Under the pieces are notes generated by a model, which was not told the origin of the DNA, did not search any database, and was given only the letters and a program-made list of their open reading frames with translations. DNA of 64,000 nt. Origin: Perognathus longimembris pacificus. Lineage: Eukaryota; Chordata; Mammalia; Rodentia; Heteromyidae. Shown here in pieces: positions 57,241-64,000 of this stretch (position 1 is the first letter of the stretch; each line of letters opens with the position of its first letter). Made by a program: the position numbers and the translations under genes. The stretch is taken from assembly GCF_023159225.1 (NCBI RefSeq), contig NC_063172.1, positions 62,616,828 through 62,680,827 of the forward strand. The letters run 5' to 3'.

Positions 57241-57304
57241 AAAGAATTTGTTTGACAAAGCATATATATTTAAATTAGATCACATTTGGATCCCTTTTAA
57301 CAGC

Positions 57305-57590
57305 ATATACTTGGTTTTCTGTGGCTTTTGTATCGACAGATTCATTCAACCTAGGATAAAAACATTCGAAAATTTTTTATCTATACTGAACCTATACAGA
57401 CATTTTTCTTGATAGTGCCTAAACAATACAGGTTAAAAACTGCTCACATAGCATTTGTATTGTATAAAGTGCTGTAAGTTTTCTAGAGATGACATAAAGC
57501 TGACAAGATGTGCCTAGGTTATATGTAAATATTATACAGTATCTATGAATTTTAGTATCGATAAGGAGACCCTAGATCAAGTATTGCACA
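57305..57590 (+). mobile_element. Tigger-like DNA transposon fossil (non-autonomous)
   Basis: Ordered blocks 'gacagattcattcaaccta', 'aacattcgaaaatttttta', 'cctaaacaatacaggttaa', 'tcacatagcatttgtattgt', 'tctagagatgacataaag', 'gcctaggttatatgtaaata' and 'tgaattttagtatcgataag' match an old mammalian Tigger non-autonomous element from end to end. TIRs are decayed. It is a different subfamily from that at 1661-1937. Confidence 0.75.
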
Positions 57591-58099
57591 GAAGAAAGAG
57601 TAAATATTATGGAAGGTAAATTGACTAACAGATTCAACAATACAGTAAAGATTTGAATGCTGCATACAAAGGATGAGGGCAAGCAAAATGTTCTAAAGTA
57701 CTCAAGATTGACATCAGGTGAGCTAGGGTGAGAACCAACAGGATGATCTCCAAGATGTCTCTACATGGCTTCTCTAGATGCCCAAATGTCACAGACCATG
57801 TGAAAATGTATGACATCATTCAAAAGCCATACAAATTTACCCATACTAGAAGATGGCTGCAGGCAGTCTGGAAAAGTATAAGAGAAGACTAAGTGTTGGT
57901 TCTGTGAGTACCAACTTTCTTTGTAGACCTTATATAGTTAGTGGGTAGATATTCCATTCCTCTACTAGGCAACAAGACCTTCCTTGAACAAATGACAAGA
58001 GTTCCTTGTAGCAAGGTTACTGTGATCATATGATAGCATCTTTGATCAATATGCTATGGTTTCAATTTTTACGCATCAGAAATCTTCATCCTTATCACT
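57591..58099. other. No gene or repeat recognised
   Basis: Unassigned. Confidence 0.45.
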
Positions 58100-58200
58100 G
58101 TCCACCTGACCATACCGTCATCCAACAAAGCTTTATTAAATTCTTTCTATATGTCAAAAACTGTTCTAAGCGCAAGGCTGGCACAAATGAAATAAAAGTC
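58100..58200 (+). repeat. Ancient L2/MIR-age repeat fragment
   Basis: 'atccaacaaagctttattaa', 'atgtcaaaaactgttctaag' and 'gcacaaatgaaataaaag' follow the common 'caacaaatatttattgagca…aggcactgttctaag' pattern of old mammalian repeats. Confidence 0.5.
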
Positions 58201-58540
58201 ACTATCAATTATTTTTAAAGAAGATTAATTCTAATTTCCCAGCATAATAAAATGCATGGATATGACAAATTTTGGAGATTCTTGGGACTATCTTTTCTAC
58301 AATAATATAGGGGAGTAAGTCACAGGATTCACAGAGTCTAACACATTTTTCTTCTTCATGTCATTCCTACTCCAGTGAAGAGATAGAAAAAGTCAAATTC
58401 CTATGTCACTTATCATAACATAGCTCATAGGAATAGTGTCATGAAGCCAAATTCTTTACTGCTTCCTACAAATCCTTGATTTTTATTTCTGTACAGAGAA
58501 TAGTTACCACTGCAAAACTATAATGTGGTGATATTAGCAG

Positions 58541-58584
58541 GGTTAAAAAGCGGCGGGGGGGGGGGGCGGTTAACGGTTAAAAAG
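58541..58584. repeat. G12 tract between 10-bp direct repeats
   Basis: ggttaaaaag at 58541-58550 and again at 58575-58584. Between them are 24 bp of G/C-rich sequence with G12 at 58555-58566, then cggttaac. The surroundings are AT-rich. Confidence 0.9.
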
Positions 58585-59417
58585 AAAACTTCTAGAGCCT
58601 AATACTTCCATGCCTTAGGCTTGTACTAAATTTTATGCATTCATTTTTGTATAAAATATCACTTGACCTTTTTTAAAAATAGAAGTGCCTACAATACAGA
58701 TCCCAGAGGCCAGTCATGTAGAGAAAAAATGACCTTGTAGGTGTATAACATAATTATGCTCCTCACACTCAACAGTAGCTCTTATTCCTACAGACTAAAT
58801 GCAGAACATAATTACTCTCTTTTGATTATGTTGCTTAATGATTAGGAGATTTAACTGATGATATAAGATTTGATAATCTGGCATATTTTAATACTGTGAT
58901 AAATAATGAACTTCAGCTGAAAGTGCAAACCTGTATCCTGCATACAGAGCTTTTACTAAAATTAAAACAGGATGGCTTCACCCATCTTCCCCTCTGGGTT
59001 TCTCTTCCCTCTCAATGCCCCTGATCAAGTGACGCTCATGTTCAACTAAATTTTTGGAAAAGGTGGGAAACCACATCCTATCTGGTGGCTGGTAATAAAT
59101 TAGGACAGGGAATAAAAATCTATCCAGGTTATCTGTCTCCTAGGCTTAACTAGTAAATTTTCTCCTGTTGAAGAGGACTGGTGTAACTAATAGTTCTCAA
59201 AGATGGCTGGCTGAGCATCCAAATCACTGTAGAGTTGTTTTTATCCATGTAGACTTCTGGGTCATACTCTGCTTCAGTCATATTGCATAATAAATGTTGC
59301 TGAAAAGTTTAGTGGTTACAGGTAAGAAATTCGTTCTGGCCCCATTGGGATGAGTGTGAATATTTGTGTTGCTTCCAAGTTTGTGTGTTGAAACCAAATC
59401 ACCAAGGTGGTGGTGTT
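58585..59417. other. No gene or repeat recognised
   Basis: Unassigned. Confidence 0.45.
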
Positions 59418-59432
59418 AGAAGATGGCCCCTC

Positions 59433-59643
59433 GGGCTGGGGATATGGCCTAGTGGCAAGAGTGCTTGCCTCCCATACATGAGGCCCTGGGTTCAATTCCC
59501 CAGCACCACATATACAGAAAACGGCCAGAAGTGGCGCTGTGGCTCAAGTGGCAGAGTGCTGGCCTTGAGCAAAAAGAAGCCAGGGACAGTGCTCAGGCCC
59601 TGAGTTCAAGCCCCAGGACTGGCCAAAAAAAAAAAAAAAAAGA
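59433..59643 (+). mobile_element. Dimeric ID-like SINE (IDL-Geo type), well preserved
   Basis: Left monomer ('ggctggggatatggcctagt', 'cctgggttcaattccccag'), right monomer ('aagtggcgctgtggctcaag', 'ttgagcaaaaagaagcc', 'aagccccaggactggcc') and an A17 tail. Near-identical flanks agaagatggcccctc (59418-59432) and agaagatggggcctc (59644-59658) form the duplication. Frames of 69 and 79 codons through it are translations of the SINE. Confidence 0.95.
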
Positions 59644-59658
59644 AGAAGATGGGGCCTC

Positions 59659-60021
59659 TAGGAGTAATAGGTAGGGGGAACAGAGCTTATCAACAGGTGG
59701 ATTTCAGCAAAATGAGTTTAGAAACAAAAGAATGAATTAGACCAAGAAATCTTCCTTTTCCTCTTTGTCCTGGAGGTAGGTCGTATTTTTCAGCCCCCAT
59801 AAAATTAGATATGACCATATGGCTGATTTTGGACCATGAAATGAGTCCAGAAATATATATCCTCTTCCAGGACCAGCCCTTAACCCCTGCCCCTGCCGCA
59901 TGCAAATCTCCATTCTTTCTCCATTTCTCCTCACTCAATTGAATGGGAGGGGAGTGAATCCACCCACAGAAGACAAGTCAGAGACTGTAATATGAAGGCC
60001 CTCCTTGTCAATAGAGAGACA
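59659..60021. other. No gene or repeat recognised
   Basis: Unassigned. Overlapping minus-strand frames of 65 and 82 codons lack domains. Confidence 0.4.
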
Positions 60022-60023
60022 GT

Positions 60024-60065
<42 letters not shown>
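60022..60065. repeat. (TG)n microsatellite
   Basis: About 21 TG units with one interruption. Confidence 0.97.
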
Positions 60066-60068
<3 letters not shown>

Positions 60069-61902
60069 GACAGAGAGAACGTGTTTCATTGTGTCAAGAC
60101 ATAAAGATTTCGAATGTTTGTCTTACCAGGTAATGTTACTCCCCTTAGCTAATGAATATGCATGTGCTTTGCTAATGGTAAATGATGGCTTTGAGGCAAA
60201 AAGAAAGAATCAGCAATCACAAACCATTGTACTAGTCACTTTTCTGGGTCTCTGGTGTTATTCTAGGAATTGCATGGACATTACCTTCAGGAACTTAGGC
60301 AAAACACTCCTACTGACAAGGGTTTATTTATATTGCAGAGATTGATTCGTAGTCTGATTTGAAGACAGGTGAACCATGATGATGTAGTTTGTCTAGCATC
60401 TTTTATTTTTATGCATTTTGATGTAAGATCCTCTATATTTTCATCCTTAACAGCAGCTGAGGGAAGATGCCTCCTCCTCGTCTTTCAATCTTAGAAGCAT
60501 CTGTTATTCTACAATACCTAAAGATAAAACCTTACTTCACAAAATATTCTGTTGTCACATGAGTGGAATTGCATAGTGAAACAGCAAAAAAATCCAAGCT
60601 GAAGCCATGACAAGCATCAAAGGTATATGTTTCTGCTTCATTTCAGAACAAGATACCATCTGGAAGTTATTCTTCTTGCTAAAAGGAGTAGAGACACAAT
60701 AGCCTCTGTTTCCTTTCCAATATGAGTTTTCATAAAATAGCTGAGTTCTGCAAAAGAGGAAATAAGCCCTTACTAAGAGCTGGCAGGAAGGAGAATCCCT
60801 AGTCAGAGGCAACTTTTCCTGATTCTATGGAGATCATAATCTTTGTTTTAAAAATGGATATGAGGTACACCGAAAAACAGCCTGGTATATTTAGCACACA
60901 CTATATCAAGGATCTTGACACAAGGGTGATTGCTCTTTTGAAGAACCTCACAGGCATTAGTGAGAAAAGTAACCCAGAAGTAGGCTTGAGAGAACCATGG
61001 CTACTAGGAGAGCAATTTACTTGACACAATAGTCTTAGTTCTGGTTACATATTTTCAAGTCTCCCCAAAGACTTAACATTTCTGGGGGTCTTACAATACC
61101 AGATCCATGTTTGCAGTGGACTGGACAGGCTTTTATTCCATTGCACTGCTCCAGAAATCTGTTGAATAGTTTGCCATCAGATAGATGAAATATCGGATAT
61201 TAAGTTAGCCTAAATGACTAGAAACAGTTCTAGCACTTTTTGCTCATACTGCTCCTAATCTTCAGTGATTAGGGAATGTAAAGGTCCTCTGTATAAATTT
61301 GTAATACCGTAGCACTTGATGCTCAGTATTGTAAGTTCAGACCCTATCTCCTTAGAACTTCATTATCTTTGTACAATCTGAATTCAACATATTCTTTAAA
61401 TACTTTCCAGATATCAAAAGTGGGATTGGATCTTACTGATTATTTATTTAAGGTCCTTCAACTATATGCTTGTTAGTTAGGGGTTTTATGGAAAAATACT
61501 TTGGGACATGAATTCAAATGTAAACAGTTGATTGCAAGATGATTTCTGCATACTAAGGGAAAAGAGTAAGAGTAAGTTGATAAAGGGAAAGACCACAAAA
61601 AAAGATAAACCATGAAGCAAATGGCCACATGGGCTACCAAATCTGAGGAAAGACACAATGTATCTACCTTAAATTCTTGAGGGTTCATGAAACTGAGGAA
61701 TTTATATGTCAACTTTTCTATGTGTCACACACTGGAAATCATTGTGGGAAGGGTTGAGGTTTTATAGCTCAACCTGTAGGTGAAATGTAGGTTCAAACAG
61801 AAAGAAGTTGACCTCTTTATGCTGGAATAGCAAAGGAAGGGGATAAGATTGACAGTGGGGGCTCCAACTAGAAACTCCCTTTAGACACTATCTCAGCAAA
61901 GC
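60066..61902. other. No gene or repeat recognised
   Basis: About 1.8 kb of unassigned sequence with frames of at most 85 codons. Confidence 0.45.
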
Positions 61903-62118
61903 TTTTTCTTCTTTGTTCTAGTACTAGGACTTGAACTCAGGGGCTTATTACCTTGGCTTTTTTTTTTTTTTTTTTTTGGCTTAAGGCTAGTGCTCTACCC
62001 CTGTATCTCCACTTCTGGCCGTTGACAGTTTAGTTGGAGGTGAGAGTCTCAGGGGATTTTCTGCTTGGCTTCAAACCATGATCTTCCATTCTCAGTCTCC
62101 GTTGTTGTAGCTAGTAGG
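61903..62118 (-). mobile_element. 7SL/B1-ID chimeric SINE with an internal T20 run
   Basis: Antisense ID-like half ('aggacttgaactcaggggc', 'cttaaggctagtgctctac') with T20 at 61958-61977 where other copies have a short T-run. Then the linker 'ttagttggaggtgagagtct' and antisense B1-like head ('ggcttcaaaccatgatcttc', 'tctcagtctccgttg'). Confidence 0.82.
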
Positions 62119-62866
62119 GAACAAACCTTTGCTTGACTGGAATTGCTGCCTCATAAGATTAGTTTTGTGCATTTCCCATGTTATTGCTGCACCATTGACT
62201 TCATTAAACACTTGAATATTGATATGCAGGTAAGTGATCAGGGGCACTCAGGATGGTATTTAAATGAAAAATTAGATTTCTGTGTCTTTTACCATTTATT
62301 TTTAGCAATTTCATCTCTTAGACTTAGAATAAAATGGAGCTACATTTCCAACTGTTTCAAAACATCTATCAATTCCTTACCGCTGTTTAGTATAAGGACA
62401 TTACAGAAATCTCGCTGGGTGAAAACCTAAGATAAAAGAGCACTGTCTAGTAAAATGTGCTCTCCTGTGGTGAGCTGTACACCTTCCAGGTGAGTCTCCA
62501 GCCTTACCAAGAGGGGACATTTGGGATGTAATAAATTGAAGGGAACTGATGCGATTTGACTTTGAATGCCACTTCTTATTTCCAAAAATGATTCATCATC
62601 TCCCAGTGTTTGTAAGAAACGATTGCTCTTTTTTTGTGACTAACTTCATTGTTTTATTTTTTCATTTAAGAACATAGAGGGGAGTTCTGTTGCTTTTTAC
62701 ATTTTTTAATGACTCCTTAAGAAACCTCCCCCATATCCCCAATAAAAAGAAAAGATGGACAGGGCTCTGGTGAAGAGGGTGAGGTCTGTGGATTACAGCT
62801 CAATTCAGCTCAGGAAGACAAATCTAAGAGAGTTCCATCTCCAATTAAACATGAAAACACAGCAAG
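62119..62866. other. No gene or repeat recognised
   Basis: Unassigned. Confidence 0.45.
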
Positions 62867-62998
62867 TTGGAAGTGGAGGTATAGCTCAACTGTTAGAAAA
62901 CCAGCCTTGAGTGAAACAGCCAAGTGAGAGCTGAAGACCCTCAGTTCAAGCCCCACTACAGGCAAAAATAAATAAGTAAATAAATAAATAAATACGGT
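62867..62998 (+). mobile_element. ID-like SINE monomer with (AAAT)n tail
   Basis: 'gaagtggaggtatagctcaa', 'aaaccagccttgagtgaaac' and 'ctcagttcaagccccactac' then (AAAT)n. Confidence 0.8.
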
Positions 62999-63199
62999 GG
63001 AGGGGGGGAAAGCCTTGGAATGTAGATCAGTGATGGCATGTGTACAAAACCCTGGCTAGGTTCCAAACCAAGCCAATTTAATGTAATAGAAAACACATAG
63101 AGACAAGTGGAATCATGTTCATTCTCAATTGTACATGAATCTGTGATTTGAAAAATAAAATAAATGCACTGATTTCCCATGCTGGTATAATTATTTGGA

Positions 63200-63200
<1 letters not shown>
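62999..63200. other. Possible second ID-type head, then unassigned
   Basis: 'ccttggaatgtagatcagtg' and 'acaaaaccctggctaggttc' at about 63012-63065 resemble a decayed ID head. The rest is unassigned. Confidence 0.35.

Positions 63201-63241
<41 letters not shown>
63201..63241. repeat. (CA)n microsatellite
   Basis: About 20 CA units. Confidence 0.97.
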
Positions 63242-63242
<1 letters not shown>

Positions 63243-63399
63243 CCATATCTCCATCACGCAGAGGTTACTGAAAAAAATGTTTTCTCCATATTAGTTTGAG
63301 TTCCTGTATTTTGTGATAGGCCTTATTTTTCTGATGAGCAATTGGTTTGGTATTGCCTATGCCTCCCGAATCACATTTTATGGATTGCTCCTTAGTTGT

Positions 63400-63492
63400 T
63401 GTTTTTTTTTTCCAAATTTATTTATTGTCAAAGTGATATAAAGAGGGGTTACAGTTTTATACTTAAGGCAGTGAGTACATTTCTTATCAAAT
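63400..63492 (-). mobile_element. Short LINE-1 3' end
   Basis: T-run at 63402-63411, then antisense 3' UTR end ('tttattgtcaaagtgatata', 'gaggggttacagttttatac', 'gcagtgagtacatttcttat'). Severely 5' truncated. Confidence 0.88.
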
Positions 63493-63619
63493 CCTGCTTT
63501 AATTATTCATTTTGAAATACTCTTAGACTTAAGAAAAAATAGCAAAAGTACTATAGAGACAGTACTACCTTTCACTCACCTTAATGGCAACCTTTTCTGT
63601 AAGCTTAATTTTTTAATAA

Positions 63620-64000
63620 AAATTATTAATAATTTATTTATTGTCAATGAGACGTACAGAGGGTTTACAGTTTCATAGGTAAAGCAGTGAGTAATTTCTT
63701 ATTAAACTTGTTACCTCCTCCCACATTTTTCTCCCACCTTTCCCCCCTCCCTAAAAACTCTCCCCCGTGAGTTGTACAGTTGGTTTACAGCATATTGTCT
63801 TGTAATAATTGCTGTTGCATTGATTTGCCTTTTACCCTGGGTCTCTCCGTTTTGATGTTCCCCGTCCCTTCCCTGTTCCAATAAACATATATACAATACT
63901 CAGAGTACTAAAATCAGTTACAGTGACAATAAAGGTAAAACCATGGGGAAGAAAAAGGCATAATTTCACATGGTATGTTGAAAATAATAACAACAATGAT
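63620..64000 (-). mobile_element. LINE-1 3' UTR, running off the window
   Basis: T-rich tail, then antisense 3' UTR ('tttattgtcaatgagacg', 'aacttgttacctcctcccac', pyrimidine tract to 63770, 'ggtttacagcatattgtc', 'gttccaataaacatatatac', 'cacatggtatgttgaaaata'). The 5' part lies beyond 64000. Confidence 0.92.

Overview
This window reads as nuclear DNA of a mammal, most likely a geomyoid rodent (kangaroo rat, pocket mouse or pocket gopher group). The basis is (i) many copies of a dimeric, tRNA-derived ID-like SINE whose layout matches my memory of the geomyoid IDL-Geo family, (ii) a 7SL(B1)-plus-ID chimeric SINE of rodent type, (iii) LINE-1 copies from old mammalian grades to fairly recent rodent-type ones, and (iv) fossil Tigger, MIR and L2-like repeats shared by placental mammals. 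The lineage is an inference; 'rodent' is firmer than 'geomyoid'. I found no host protein-coding gene that I can support, no structural RNA gene, no CRISPR array and no prokaryotic or viral operon. It looks like an AT-rich intergenic or deep intronic repeat landscape. Layout: 1-2.1 kb holds the 3' end of an L1 ORF2 relic, a Tigger fossil and a retroposed 3' end. 2.2-6.2 kb is a stack of L1 and SINE insertions, including a SINE hit twice at one nick site so that the target sequence now appears three times. 6.2-22 kb is mostly unassigned sequence with scattered SINEs and L1 3' ends, old and young. 22-29.5 kb carries an L1 3' end, a solo LTR with a 5-bp target duplication, and more SINEs. 29.5-37.05 kb is one full-length, minus-strand, mutationally dead L1 with 5' UTR, ORF1, ORF2 and 3' UTR between matching target duplications, itself hit by a small L1. 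37.4-37.8 kb holds an unrecognised 113-codon reading frame with one stop. 38-47 kb is rich in microsatellites (CTTT/CTTC, CT, TATC, CA, GATA) and SINEs. 48.9-53.6 kb holds three consecutive 5'-inverted (twin-primed) L1s. 53.6-64 kb is sparser, with SINEs, a Tigger fossil, an odd G12 tract between 10-bp direct repeats, and L1 3' ends running off the window. The elements work together only as parasites: L1 supplies endonuclease and reverse transcriptase, and the A-tailed SINEs use that machinery, as the target duplications and A-tails show. No undescribed biological system is evident; the best leads are the insertion-history structures, the solo LTR and the unknown 113-codon frame. Family assignments rest on recalled consensus patterns, not searches, and ends of old repeats are approximate.
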